Below, one piece after another: positions 9,114 to 17,304 of a DNA stretch of 64,000 bases. The DNA lies in NCBI RefSeq assembly GCF_001913155.1, contig NZ_CP018760.1:806001-870000 (forward strand). The letters run 5' to 3'. The stretch is from Maribacter hydrothermalis (lineage in GTDB: Bacteria > Bacteroidota > Bacteroidia > Flavobacteriales > Flavobacteriaceae). The translations under genes were made by a program, and so were the position numbers. The notes beneath the pieces are model-generated. The model worked only from the letters and a program-made list of their open reading frames with translations. It made no database searches and was not told where the DNA came from. Each line of letters opens with the position of its first letter. Position 1 is the first letter of the stretch.

Positions 9114-9506
9114 ATGTTTATAGAAACACCTAAAGCTCTAGTTTTAAAAAGTAAAGAAGATACTTTCAACTTTTTAAATGAGCTATCGAACTTTAGACAA
9201 TTAATGCCTGATAACATTGATAAATTTGAGGTTTTAAATGAAAATAGATTTCTTTTCGCTTTAAAGGGAATGCCAGAAATAGTTTTGGAAAAAAAAGAAC
9301 AAACGCAATTTAACAAACTTGTTCTTGGTGCGGCAAGCGATAAACTTCCATTTACTTTAACAGCCGATATTTTAGAAGTTAATAATGAAAAAAGCGAAGT
9401 TACCTTAAGTTTTACAGGTGAATTCAACGCAATGATGGCTATGATGATAAAAAAGCCAATAACTAACTTTATAAACACGTTGGCCACCAATTTGGAAAAA
9501 ATCTAA
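9114..9506 (+). CDS. SRPBCC-like small protein downstream of pyrE
   Basis: A 130-residue soluble protein resembling the SRPBCC (START/Bet v 1-like) ligand-binding fold. It opens with TPKALVLKSKEDTFNFLNEL, in which a short strand leads into a helix and then the LMPDNIDKFEVL stretch typical of polyketide-cyclase-like members. It has no signal peptide and no catalytic motif that I recognise. It sits 3 bp after pyrE, so the two are co-transcribed, but a pyrimidine role is only guilt by association. It converges on birA with a 4-bp overlap. Confidence 0.75.
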   Translation: MFIETPKALVLKSKEDTFNFLNELSNFRQLMPDNIDKFEVLNENRFLFALKGMPEIVLEKKEQTQFNKLVLGAASDKLPFTLTADILEVNNEKSEVTLSFTGEFNAMMAMMIKKPITNFINTLATNLEKI

Positions 9507-10234
9507 TACTGAAGTTGTATTTTTTTTAATCCAAATTCTTGAAAATCGCCGTTTTCTAGCTTTAGATTTAACGTTCCATTTATTGTTACGCCAACTATTA
9601 CACCTTTTAGTTGGCTATTATCTTGCGTTGTAAATGTACAGGCCTCTCCTTTTTTAAATAAGTGAGAATGGTACCGAGCAAATAATTCGCTCTCAACAGC
9701 AAGAATTGGTTTTTGCAATTGATAATGTAATTTTTCAATTAATAAATAAAAAACCTTATCCAAATCATAATTCCGTCCAACTATTGTATTTAATGATGCA
9801 GCATGTGGCGCATTTTTAAACACTTTTTGGTTCACATTCAGCCCAAAACCAATAATACTTCTTTTTATTTGTGAGCCAGAAATAATATTTTCAATTAATA
9901 TACCTCCAATTTTAGAATTACCTGACAGAATGTCGTTAGGCCATTTTATCTTTAAGTCAGGAACTCCTAACTCCTTTAAACCTTCTAAAATGGCTAAAGA
10001 AACACTCATACTTATTAAAAACGCCTTATTTATAGATACATCTATTTCTTTCTTCAATATACTGAAAGCTAGATTTTTACCTGCATCCGACTCCCATTTT
10101 GCATTTAATTGCCCCCTACCTAAAGTTTGATTTTGGGTAGTTATTATAGTGAAATCTTTAAGTACTTTTTGTGTCGATAATTCTTTCAAATAACTATTAG
10201 TGGACGGCGTGGCATCAAGTTTGATTATTTGCAT
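9503..10234 (-). CDS. birA: Biotin--[acetyl-CoA carboxylase] ligase
   Basis: Activates biotin to biotinyl-AMP and attaches it to biotin carboxyl carrier protein. Family motifs are DATPSTNSYLKEL at the N-terminus, GRGQLNAKWESDAGKNLAFS (adenylate loop), IKWPNDIL, KIGGILIE and GFGLNVNQ. At 243 residues it lacks the N-terminal winged helix of E. coli BirA, so it is a group I enzyme without the repressor function. It diverges from rsfS. Confidence 0.94.
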   Translation of the reverse strand: MQIIKLDATPSTNSYLKELSTQKVLKDFTIITTQNQTLGRGQLNAKWESDAGKNLAFSILKKEIDVSINKAFLISMSVSLAILEGLKELGVPDLKIKWPNDILSGNSKIGGILIENIISGSQIKRSIIGFGLNVNQKVFKNAPHAASLNTIVGRNYDLDKVFYLLIEKLHYQLQKPILAVESELFARYHSHLFKKGEACTFTTQDNSQLKGVIVGVTINGTLNLKLENGDFQEFGLKKIQLQY

Positions 10235-10300
10235 TTGCAGTACTTATTGATATTCTTTAATGTATTGTTAAAAACTAGACCTAAAAGAACAAAAAAATAA

Positions 10301-10308
10301 TAACTTTG
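10301..10308 (+). promoter_or_regulatory. Candidate -7 promoter box for rsfS-ftsH
   Basis: TAACTTTG is an exact TAnnTTTG match 19 bp before the rsfS ATG, in the spacer that diverges from birA. A -33 box at the expected spacing is not obvious. Confidence 0.6.
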
Positions 10309-10327
10309 TAAAAAATAAAATTTTTGA

Positions 10328-10702
10328 ATGCAGGAAAGTAAAACTAGCGCAGATGAGTTAATTGCATTAATAATACAAGGAGTTGACGAAGTAAAAGGTC
10401 AAAACATTAATCTATTAGATTTAAGAGACATTGAGAACACCGTTTGTGATTACTTCATCATTTGTAACGGTACATCAAATACGCATGTAAATGCAATCGT
10501 AGGATCTATCCAAAAAACAGTAAGCAAAGCAATTCAAGATAAACCTTGGCACGTAGAAGGTGAAGATAACGCTGAATGGGTGTTAATGGACTATGTAAAT
10601 GTAGTAGTTCATGTATTCCAAAAGCAAATACGAGAATACTACGACATAGAAGGTTTATGGGGTGATGCAAAATTCACCACAATTGAAAGCAGCATTAATT
10701 AA
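10328..10702 (+). CDS. rsfS: Ribosomal silencing factor RsfS
   Basis: A RsfS/Iojap-family protein that binds ribosomal protein uL14 and blocks subunit joining when nutrients are low. At 124 residues it shows the family core: the NTVCDYFIICNGTSNTHVNAI segment (about residues 38-58), DKPWHVEGEDNAEWVLMDY and VVVHVFQKQIREYYDIEGLWG near the C-terminus. ftsH follows 12 bp downstream, a conserved arrangement in Bacteroidota. A good -7 box lies just upstream. Confidence 0.94.
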   Translation: MQESKTSADELIALIIQGVDEVKGQNINLLDLRDIENTVCDYFIICNGTSNTHVNAIVGSIQKTVSKAIQDKPWHVEGEDNAEWVLMDYVNVVVHVFQKQIREYYDIEGLWGDAKFTTIESSIN

Positions 10703-10714
10703 TATAAAAATATA

Positions 10715-12721
10715 ATGGCAAAAGAAAACAAAGCAAATCCCAAAAAACCAAAATTTAGTTCTTGGTGGATTTACGGATTGGTAGCAGTATTACTTATAGG
10801 ATTTCAATTATTCAATAGTGATGAATTAGCTAGCACAAAAAAAACAACTACCTCTGAATTGCAAGAGTATTTAAGAAATGGTGATGTACAAAAGATTTTA
10901 ATCATTACGAATACCAATCAGGCAAAAGTATTCTTAACAGATGAGGCTATTGCAAAAGAAGTGCATAAAGATGTTAACGAAAAATCCTTTCTTCCTACAT
11001 CGGGCAATGTACCTCAATATACTTTAGACTATGGTGATCTTCAAATTTTTCAGAATGAGATTACTGACATTAAAAAGGAAAATAATTTAGATACTATTAT
11101 TGAATTTGGTAAAGAATCTACAGCCATTTTAGATTTCTTATTGTCCTTACTACCATTTGTTTTAATCATTGGTATTTGGATTTACTTAATGCGTAGAATG
11201 TCTGGCGGCGGCGGCGGCGGCGCTGGAGGTCAAATTTTCAATATTGGTAAATCTAAGGCGAAGCTTTTCGACGAAAAGACCGACACTAGAACATCTTTTA
11301 AAGATGTAGCTGGTTTAGAAGGAGCAAAAGAGGAAGTAGAGGAAATTGTGGACTTTTTAAGAAACCCGGACAAATACACTTCATTAGGAGGTAAAATCCC
11401 TAAAGGTGCTTTATTAGTAGGACCTCCTGGAACAGGTAAAACACTTTTAGCAAAAGCCGTTGCAGGTGAGGCAAAAGTTCCTTTCTTTTCACTTTCAGGC
11501 TCAGATTTCGTTGAAATGTTCGTAGGAGTTGGTGCTTCAAGGGTAAGAGATTTATTTAAACAAGCAAAAGATAAATCTCCAGCCATTATCTTTATTGATG
11601 AAATCGATGCCATCGGTAGAGCTAGAGGTAAAAATAATTTCACCGGTTCTAATGACGAACGTGAAAATACACTCAACCAATTATTAACAGAAATGGATGG
11701 TTTTGGCACCAATACCAATGTAATTGTATTGGCAGCTACCAACCGTGCAGACGTACTTGATAAAGCATTAATGCGTGCTGGTAGATTTGACAGACAAATT
11801 TATGTTGACTTACCGGATATTCGTGAGCGTAAAGAAATTTTTGAAGTACACTTAAGACCTATTAAAACATCTGAAGCCTTGGATCTTGAATTTTTAGCAA
11901 GACAAACTCCCGGTTTCTCTGGTGCAGATATAGCAAATGTATGTAATGAAGCTGCATTAATTGCCGCCAGAAAAGAGAAAAAAGCCGTTTCTAAACAAGA
12001 TTTCTTAGATGCTGTTGACCGAATAGTTGGCGGACTTGAAAAGAAAAATAAAATAATTACTCCTGGAGAAAAAGAAACTATTGCTTATCATGAAGCTGGA
12101 CATGCAACAACAAGTTGGATGCTAGAACATGCAGCACCATTAGTAAAAGTAACAATTGTGCCAAGAGGACAATCTTTAGGTGCAGCTTGGTATTTACCAG
12201 AAGAACGCTTAATTGTTAGACCTGAACAAATGCTAGATGAGATGTGTGCAACAATGGGCGGTAGAGCTGCAGAGAAAGTTATATTCAACAAAATATCTAC
12301 CGGTGCTTTAAGTGACCTAGAAAAAGTCACTAAGCAAGCAAGAGCAATGGTTACGATCTATGGTCTTAACGATGAAATAGGAAACATTACCTATTATGAT
12401 TCTGCAGGACAAGATTCATATGGTTTCTCAAAGCCTTACAGTGAAGATACTGCAAGAAAAATAGATGCTGAAATATCTAAAATTATTGAAGAACAGTATC
12501 AAAGAGCAATTAAAGTACTTACAGATAATAAAGACAAATTAACAACCTTAGCTGAAAGATTATTAGAGAAAGAAGTTATCTTTAAGGAGGATTTGGAAAA
12601 AATATTTGGAGAACGGAATTTTGAAAAAGATATACTGGCTCTAGAAAATAAAAAAAAACTTGAAAAGGTAGAAAATACAGATTCCGAAACAGAAGAGGAA
12701 GAAATTACAGAGAATAAATAA
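10715..12721 (+). CDS. ftsH: ATP-dependent zinc metalloprotease FtsH
   Basis: Membrane-anchored AAA+ protease that degrades unassembled membrane proteins and regulatory substrates. Transmembrane helices lie at about residues 17-34 and 143-162, flanking a periplasmic domain. A glycine-rich linker (SGGGGGGAGG) leads to the AAA domain, with Walker A GPPGTGKT at 236-243, Walker B IIFIDEIDAIG and the SRH ATNRADVLDKALMRAGRFDR. The M41 zinc site HEAGH is at 459-463. The tail is acidic and low-complexity (about 650-668). Length of 668 is normal. It follows rsfS by 12 bp. Confidence 0.97.
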   Translation: MAKENKANPKKPKFSSWWIYGLVAVLLIGFQLFNSDELASTKKTTTSELQEYLRNGDVQKILIITNTNQAKVFLTDEAIAKEVHKDVNEKSFLPTSGNVPQYTLDYGDLQIFQNEITDIKKENNLDTIIEFGKESTAILDFLLSLLPFVLIIGIWIYLMRRMSGGGGGGAGGQIFNIGKSKAKLFDEKTDTRTSFKDVAGLEGAKEEVEEIVDFLRNPDKYTSLGGKIPKGALLVGPPGTGKTLLAKAVAGEAKVPFFSLSGSDFVEMFVGVGASRVRDLFKQAKDKSPAIIFIDEIDAIGRARGKNNFTGSNDERENTLNQLLTEMDGFGTNTNVIVLAATNRADVLDKALMRAGRFDRQIYVDLPDIRERKEIFEVHLRPIKTSEALDLEFLARQTPGFSGADIANVCNEAALIAARKEKKAVSKQDFLDAVDRIVGGLEKKNKIITPGEKETIAYHEAGHATTSWMLEHAAPLVKVTIVPRGQSLGAAWYLPEERLIVRPEQMLDEMCATMGGRAAEKVIFNKISTGALSDLEKVTKQARAMVTIYGLNDEIGNITYYDSAGQDSYGFSKPYSEDTARKIDAEISKIIEEQYQRAIKVLTDNKDKLTTLAERLLEKEVIFKEDLEKIFGERNFEKDILALENKKKLEKVENTDSETEEEEITENK

Positions 12722-12722
12722 T

Positions 12723-12752
12723 ATTGCAGTACTTTAGATCTGCAATTATTTT
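12723..12752 (+). terminator. Weak terminator-like hairpin after ftsH
   Basis: ATTGCAG (12723-12729) pairs with CTGCAAT (12740-12746) and is followed by TATTTT. The 7-bp stem is short, so termination may be partial and the downstream genes could still be read from upstream. Confidence 0.4.
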
Positions 12753-12762
12753 AAAATTATAG

Positions 12763-13374
12763 ATGGGGCTTTTAGATATTTTATTTGGTGGTGGCAAGAA
12801 GAAGGTTTCAAAAGAAACTGCAGAGACACGAGGCGACCACATGCCGGATCTAAATATTCCGGTAGATGAAAAATTTACAATCCATTTTAAACAAAACGGA
12901 GGAAAATTCATTTACTGTATTTCGGATTCTGAAATATCTGGAGCCCTACAAAGCATTATTGAAGAGAATAATTGGCAAAAAGAACCTTTCTATGTTTTAA
13001 ACAAAAGGTTGGCAGAAAAATTTTCGAAGGAGGGTATAGTATTTACAGAAAAAATAAGGCAAAGTGAGGTCTTCTTTACTACATGTGAGCATTTAATTGC
13101 TCAAAATGGTAGCATTTTGGTTTGTTCTAATCAATTACATGAGAAAAAGGTAAATGAACTACCTAGCAACGTAGTTGTTTTTGCTACAACTAGCCAACTT
13201 GTAGAATCTATTGGGGAAGGTCTAAAGACCATTAAGAAAAAGTACGGTCAAAAAATTCCTGCCAATATTACGACGTTAAAACATTTTAAAGCTACCAAAG
13301 AAAACAGCGATGATTTTCTAACCTATGGTAGTAGTACTAAAAATCTTTATCTTTTACTTTTGGAAGATTTATAG
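12763..13374 (+). CDS. LUD-domain protein
   Basis: A 203-residue cytoplasmic protein of the LUD (lactate utilisation, LutC/YkgG-like) superfamily. Visible features are the short N-terminal MGLLDILFGGGKKK, a central FFTTCEHLIAQNGSIL strand-loop matching the LUD core, and VVVFATTSQLVESIGEGL. No lutA or lutB partner is next to it, so a lactate role is not supported. It lies between ftsH and cdsA; the cdsA ATG follows one base after its stop codon, so they are co-transcribed. Specific function unknown. Confidence 0.75.
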   Translation: MGLLDILFGGGKKKVSKETAETRGDHMPDLNIPVDEKFTIHFKQNGGKFIYCISDSEISGALQSIIEENNWQKEPFYVLNKRLAEKFSKEGIVFTEKIRQSEVFFTTCEHLIAQNGSILVCSNQLHEKKVNELPSNVVVFATTSQLVESIGEGLKTIKKKYGQKIPANITTLKHFKATKENSDDFLTYGSSTKNLYLLLLEDL

Positions 13375-13375
13375 T

Positions 13376-14179
13376 ATGAAAGAAATTTTAAGAAGGTCAT
13401 TAACCGGGGCTGTATACATAATTTTATTGTTGTCCGCAGTCTTTTTGAGTTCTGATGCTTTCGATTTTTTATTTATGACCTTTGGACTTGCATGCTTGTA
13501 TGAATACAAAAAACTTGTAAGACTAAGAGGTTACTATATATTCGCCGCCTATTTAGCGCTATGGTGGACTTTTATTTATTTAGTCAAAGACCAACAAATT
13601 GTCAATATTTTAATGCTGATAACCATAGTTGTTGATGTTTATTTATTAGTTAATCTTTTCACTAAAAAACCAATAAAATTCAATACCGCAATGAAGTTTA
13701 TAGTTGGTCTTTTTTATATCGGGGGCGGATGTATTTTTCTAACGATGATACCTTATAAAAACGATGCATTTGCCAAATTATTAATAATGGGAATTTTTAT
13801 ATTAATATGGGTAAATGATTCCTTCGCTTATTTAGTAGGAAAAAGTATTGGTAGAACAAAATTATTCCCATCGGTTTCTCCAAAAAAAACTTTTGAAGGT
13901 ACTATAGGTGGATTTATATTTGCACTTGCAGCAGCATACTTAATGGCTACCTTTGAAGAATTAATAAGTCCAATACAATGGATGATTTTAGCAACGGTAA
14001 TTGTAGTATCAGGCAGTTTAGGGGATTTAATAGAATCTAAACTTAAAAGAGCAGCAGGCGTAAAAGATAGTGGAGCTATATTACCAGGACATGGTGGTAT
14101 GCTAGACCGCTTAGATAGCTTGGTATTTGCTGCACCATTTGCTTATTTAACATTAAATATTTTTAGTTATGTTTCATAG
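13376..14179 (+). CDS. cdsA: Phosphatidate cytidylyltransferase
   Basis: Makes CDP-diacylglycerol from phosphatidic acid and CTP in the inner membrane, the entry to phospholipid headgroup synthesis. The protein is a multi-pass membrane protein of 267 residues. It carries the SPKKTFEGTIGG motif and the CDP-diglyceride synthase signature SKLKRAAGVKDSGAILPGHG followed by GMLDRLDSL. The open frame extends upstream to 13325, but the ATG at 13376 gives the normal N-terminus (MKEILRRSLTGAVYI) and follows the LUD stop directly. It overlaps psd by 11 bp. Confidence 0.95.
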   Translation: MKEILRRSLTGAVYIILLLSAVFLSSDAFDFLFMTFGLACLYEYKKLVRLRGYYIFAAYLALWWTFIYLVKDQQIVNILMLITIVVDVYLLVNLFTKKPIKFNTAMKFIVGLFYIGGGCIFLTMIPYKNDAFAKLLIMGIFILIWVNDSFAYLVGKSIGRTKLFPSVSPKKTFEGTIGGFIFALAAAYLMATFEELISPIQWMILATVIVVSGSLGDLIESKLKRAAGVKDSGAILPGHGGMLDRLDSLVFAAPFAYLTLNIFSYVS

Positions 14180-14852
14180 AGAGGGACAAAAAATAATCTT
14201 GTTTTCTTTTTGCTTTGTAGGCATAAGTGTAATATTGGCCCATTATTTTATTGATATATCTTGGTTAAAACTACTTATTCAATTAACGGGGCTAGCTATA
14301 TTGATTATAATTCTTCAATTCTTTAGAAATCCAAAAAGAATAGCCGTAAAAGATTTTAATGAAATTTTGTCCCCTGTTGATGGCAAGGTCGTAGTAATTG
14401 AAGAGGTATTTGAAAAAGAATATTTCAAAGATAAAAGAAAGCAAGTGTCTATATTCATGTCTCCAATTAATGTACATGTTACTAGATACCCCGCAAGTGG
14501 AAGTATTACATTTTCCAAATATCACCCAGGAAAATTTTTGGTAGCATGGCATCCAAAATCTAGTGAGGAGAACGAGAGAACTACCGTTGTCATAAAAACA
14601 CCAAAATTTGGTGAAATACTATATAGGCAAATAGCGGGAGCATTGGCAAAACGAATTGTTAATTACGCCGAAAAAGGTGAAAGTGTTCAACAAGGTGATG
14701 ACGCAGGTTTTATAAAATTTGGTTCAAGGGTAGACTTATTCTTACCTTTAGACTGCCAAATAAATGTGCAACTGAACCAAAAAGTAAAAGGCGCAGGAAC
14801 ATGTATAGCCACTTTTGTTGACCCAAATGAAAAAGAAGAAACCTCACATTGA
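14169..14852 (+). CDS. psd: Phosphatidylserine decarboxylase family proenzyme
   Basis: Decarboxylates phosphatidylserine to phosphatidylethanolamine. Two N-terminal hydrophobic helices (about residues 12-30 and 33-52) anchor it in the membrane. The pyruvoyl-forming autocleavage site is Gly185-Ser186 in IKFGSRVDLFLP, the short archaeal-type PSD arrangement. The segments SPVDGKVVVIEE and SIFMSPINVHVTRYPASG are family landmarks. Length of 227 fits the short PSD class. It overlaps cdsA by 11 bp and the acyl-CoA-binding gene by 26 bp, so the three genes are probably translated together. Confidence 0.94.
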   Translation: MFHREGQKIILFSFCFVGISVILAHYFIDISWLKLLIQLTGLAILIIILQFFRNPKRIAVKDFNEILSPVDGKVVVIEEVFEKEYFKDKRKQVSIFMSPINVHVTRYPASGSITFSKYHPGKFLVAWHPKSSEENERTTVVIKTPKFGEILYRQIAGALAKRIVNYAEKGESVQQGDDAGFIKFGSRVDLFLPLDCQINVQLNQKVKGAGTCIATFVDPNEKEETSH

Positions 14853-15084
14853 ATTTGAAGAAGCCGTAGCTTATGTTAATAGCTTTACAGAACCAATACC
14901 TGCAGATGTACTTCTAAAGCTTTATGCATATTTTAAAATTGCTAATTCAAATTTCGACAACCCTGGCAGTAAAACACCCTTAATAAATGCGTTTAAAGCT
15001 AATGCGTTATTCCAAGCTAAGAATATGAGCAAAAAACAGGCTATGAAATCATATATAGAATTAGTTGGCAAAGAATTAAAATAA
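14827..15084 (+). CDS. Acyl-CoA-binding protein
   Basis: A small soluble acyl-CoA carrier (ACBP fold, four helices) of 85 residues. The segment DVLLKLYAYFKIANSNFDNP matches the ACBP core, followed by NAFKANALFQAKNMSKKQAM. The ATG at 14827 was chosen over an in-frame TTG 12 bp earlier. It starts inside the end of psd, so it belongs to the membrane-lipid operon; a role in buffering or delivering acyl chains is inferred from family and context. It converges on the response-regulator gene 7 bp away. Confidence 0.88.
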   Translation: MKKKKPHIEFEEAVAYVNSFTEPIPADVLLKLYAYFKIANSNFDNPGSKTPLINAFKANALFQAKNMSKKQAMKSYIELVGKELK

Positions 15085-15091
15085 CAAAATT

Positions 15092-15793
15092 TTAATTACC
15101 TGTTCGCAAGATAAAACCTTGACCGTGAATATTATCTATACAAATTTCTGGATCTTGTCCTAAATATTTTCTAAGCCTTGTTATAAACACATTTAAACTT
15201 TTTCTATTAAAGTAATCGTTATTACCCCAAAGTTTCAACAAAATATCTTTATGACTGCACAACTCATTTGTCCTCATGGCCAAAAAATGAAGTAATTCAC
15301 TCTCTTTATTCGTCATGTAAATTACCTGTGAACCTATACAAAGTTCTTGATTGAGTGAATTGAAATTATAAGCACCTAATTTAAATTGGGTTGTTGTTGA
15401 AACCTCTTGTTTTGTACCCGCTATTCTAGCAAGTAAATTCTCAATCCTGATTACTAATTCCTCTTCATCAATCGGTTTTTTTAAATAATCTACCGCCCCT
15501 AAATGAAAGCCCTTTAACACATCAACCTTTAATGAACGTGCCGTTAAAAATATAAAAGGCAATTCAGGAAATTGAGTTTTTATCTGTTTTGCCAATTCAA
15601 AACCATCCATTTCGGGCATAGTAACATCCAAAATTGCCATATCATAAGCAATATTTTGTAAATGTTTTAGTGCCTCTTGAGCCCTTTTTAACCATTTTAC
15701 CTCAAAATTTTTAATACGAAGATATTCGGTCAATAAATACCCAAGATCCTGACTGTCTTCGACCAACAGTAACTTATATTTCTCATTATTCAT
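15092..15793 (-). CDS. OmpR-family response regulator (RprY-like)
   Basis: A DNA-binding response regulator of 233 residues. The receiver domain (about 1-125) has VEDSQD with Asp13, phospho-acceptor Asp56 in AILDVTMPEMDGFEL, the switch Thr in IFLTARS and the Lys in DYLKKPID. A winged-helix trans_reg_C domain follows (about 135-230), ending VFITRLRKYLGQDP and HGQGFIL. It starts 8 bp inside the 3' end of the kinase gene, so the two are coupled. The layout and the kinase type match the RprX/RprY pair of Bacteroidota. Confidence 0.9.
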   Translation of the reverse strand: MNNEKYKLLLVEDSQDLGYLLTEYLRIKNFEVKWLKRAQEALKHLQNIAYDMAILDVTMPEMDGFELAKQIKTQFPELPFIFLTARSLKVDVLKGFHLGAVDYLKKPIDEEELVIRIENLLARIAGTKQEVSTTTQFKLGAYNFNSLNQELCIGSQVIYMTNKESELLHFLAMRTNELCSHKDILLKLWGNNDYFNRKSLNVFITRLRKYLGQDPEICIDNIHGQGFILRTGN

Positions 15794-17054
15794 GACACAA
15801 CGGTATTCTTATTAGTACGCTTGTACCCACTCCTTTTTCACTCTCTACTACAACTTTGCCATGATGTTTTTCTACTACCTTTTTCACATAACTAAGCCCC
15901 AGTCCATAACCCTCTACAGCTTCATTCTCCATATTCTTCACCCTAAAATATTTTAAGAATATTTTATCTTGATCTTCGCTATCTATTCCACTCCCATTAT
16001 CACATATCTTAATCGATAATTTTCTATTCTCTACATATGCAGAAAGCGTTATCACTGGATCTTTAGCATATTTTTTTGCGTTATCAAGAATGTTGTTCAA
16101 CGCATTTTCAAGATGAAACACTTCTGCTTTAATCGTATAATTACCAGTTTCTAAGTGATAGCTAAATTGCACCTTCTCCATAGAAACCAACGTTTTAAAT
16201 TCATGACATATTTTTTCCACATAAGGTTTAAAATCAACATTGTTAAGTTTCAACACATTAAAGTTCGACTCCAAGCTGCCTAATTCCAATACTTTTTCTA
16301 TCTGTACAGTAAGGCGATTTACTTGTTGTTTAATAATTTTCAAAAGTGGTACTTGATTTTCATTAGCTTTGTCCTCCAAAATTTTTGTAGCAAGACCTAT
16401 TGAGAAAACAGGGGTCTTCAATTCATGGGTTAGGTTATTTATAAATTCATTTGTAGTTGTAATTACATTTTGTTGCCAATAATACGTTCGCAAAACCCAA
16501 ATGACCGCTATACAAATACCCATAATAAACAATAAACTAGGTACGGTTAGTCCATTCAATTTAGCTAAAAAATAAGTATTTAAATTTTTGAACTGCATTT
16601 GTAGCACTACTTTAGCTCCAAATTCTTTTGGCAAATAACCGCTTAATTCTATAGGATAACTTACCATTTCCTCATCTTCATCGAACCTATTAGCTGATTG
16701 AAGGTAATACAAGGAATCCTTTGTTTGCAGCGTATAAGTAAATTCGGTTTCTATACCCGCCCTCACCAACTTTTCGGTTAAAAAATCATTTAAAAAATAC
16801 TTAGACGCATCTTGAACACTCCCAACACTATCGTTAAAGTAAGATGTATCTTCCTTTAAAGCACTTACAATCAAAAACGTCAATTGATTTTTTGTTTCCA
16901 GTCCATCGGCTATCTCTTTACTTACTTCACCAAGCTGGGTGTTGAACTGAACTTTGGCCAAACTCAACCCTATTCGTAAATATTGGTATTGCACAATAGC
17001 CAAACCAATGATAGAAACTAAAAATATCGTTATGTAAATATTTCTTTTTTTCAC
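15786..17054 (-). CDS. Membrane sensor histidine kinase (RprX-like)
   Basis: A 422-residue inner-membrane kinase. TM1 is at about residues 6-23, a periplasmic sensor of ~150 residues follows, and TM2 is at about 172-192. The H-box is NLTHELKTPVFSIGLA with His210. The HATPase_c domain has N-box NALNNILDNAKKYA, G1 CDNGSGID and G2 GYGLGLSYVKKVVEKH. It is the upstream gene of a two-gene operon with the OmpR-type regulator. The divergent spacer carries phased TTAA boxes that could be the regulator's own operator. Confidence 0.9.
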   Translation of the reverse strand: MKKRNIYITIFLVSIIGLAIVQYQYLRIGLSLAKVQFNTQLGEVSKEIADGLETKNQLTFLIVSALKEDTSYFNDSVGSVQDASKYFLNDFLTEKLVRAGIETEFTYTLQTKDSLYYLQSANRFDEDEEMVSYPIELSGYLPKEFGAKVVLQMQFKNLNTYFLAKLNGLTVPSLLFIMGICIAVIWVLRTYYWQQNVITTTNEFINNLTHELKTPVFSIGLATKILEDKANENQVPLLKIIKQQVNRLTVQIEKVLELGSLESNFNVLKLNNVDFKPYVEKICHEFKTLVSMEKVQFSYHLETGNYTIKAEVFHLENALNNILDNAKKYAKDPVITLSAYVENRKLSIKICDNGSGIDSEDQDKIFLKYFRVKNMENEAVEGYGLGLSYVKKVVEKHHGKVVVESEKGVGTSVLIRIPLCHE

Positions 17055-17085
17055 AATGCTCCCTTAAAGAAACAGAATTATGGCG

Positions 17086-17135
17086 TTAAATTAACAAATC
17101 TTAATCTTTCATTAACTGCATTAACCTTTCATTAA
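17086..17135. promoter_or_regulatory. Phased TTAA boxes, candidate RprY-like operator
   Basis: TTAA occurs at 17086, 17091, 17101, 17112, 17121 and 17132. The last four form an exact-distance direct repeat: TTAATCTTTCATTAA (17101-17115) and TTAACCTTTCATTAA (17121-17135), 20 bp apart and differing at one base. Spacing of ~10-11 bp puts the boxes on one helix face, as OmpR-family dimers require. The site lies between the kinase start and the divergent outer-membrane gene. That this regulator binds it is inferred. Confidence 0.45.
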
Positions 17136-17179
17136 TCTTTATTGATATATGCTTAGTTATCACCTTTACTAGATTTCTA

Positions 17180-17187
17180 TAATTTTG
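17180..17187 (+). promoter_or_regulatory. Candidate -7 box for the outer-membrane gene leader
   Basis: TAATTTTG matches TAnnTTTG. It lies 118 bp before the ATG at 17305, so the transcript would have a long leader containing the hairpin at 17244-17280. Confidence 0.5.
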
Positions 17188-17243
17188 CGGTAGTTGAGTA
17201 ATTTATTTTAATTGGAAACTATGCATTTGCATTTTTTTCAGAG

Positions 17244-17280
17244 TGGTCAATCCTTTGAAATGTAGGATTGACCATTTTTT
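17244..17280 (+). terminator. Intrinsic terminator in the leader of the outer-membrane gene
   Basis: TGGTCAATCCT (17244-17254) pairs perfectly with AGGATTGACCA (17264-17274) around a 9-base loop and is followed by six T. It stands between two divergent genes, so no annotated upstream gene ends here. It could be an attenuator for the gene starting at 17305 or the 3' end of a ~90-nt small RNA starting near 17190. Confidence 0.7.
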
Positions 17281-17304
17281 ATCAATAGCCAAAAACCGAC
17301 CATC

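Noticed and set aside
13325..13375. Longer start for cdsA inside the LUD gene
   Set aside because: The extra 17 residues overlap the LUD coding sequence and are not typical of CdsA; the ATG at 13376 directly follows the LUD stop.
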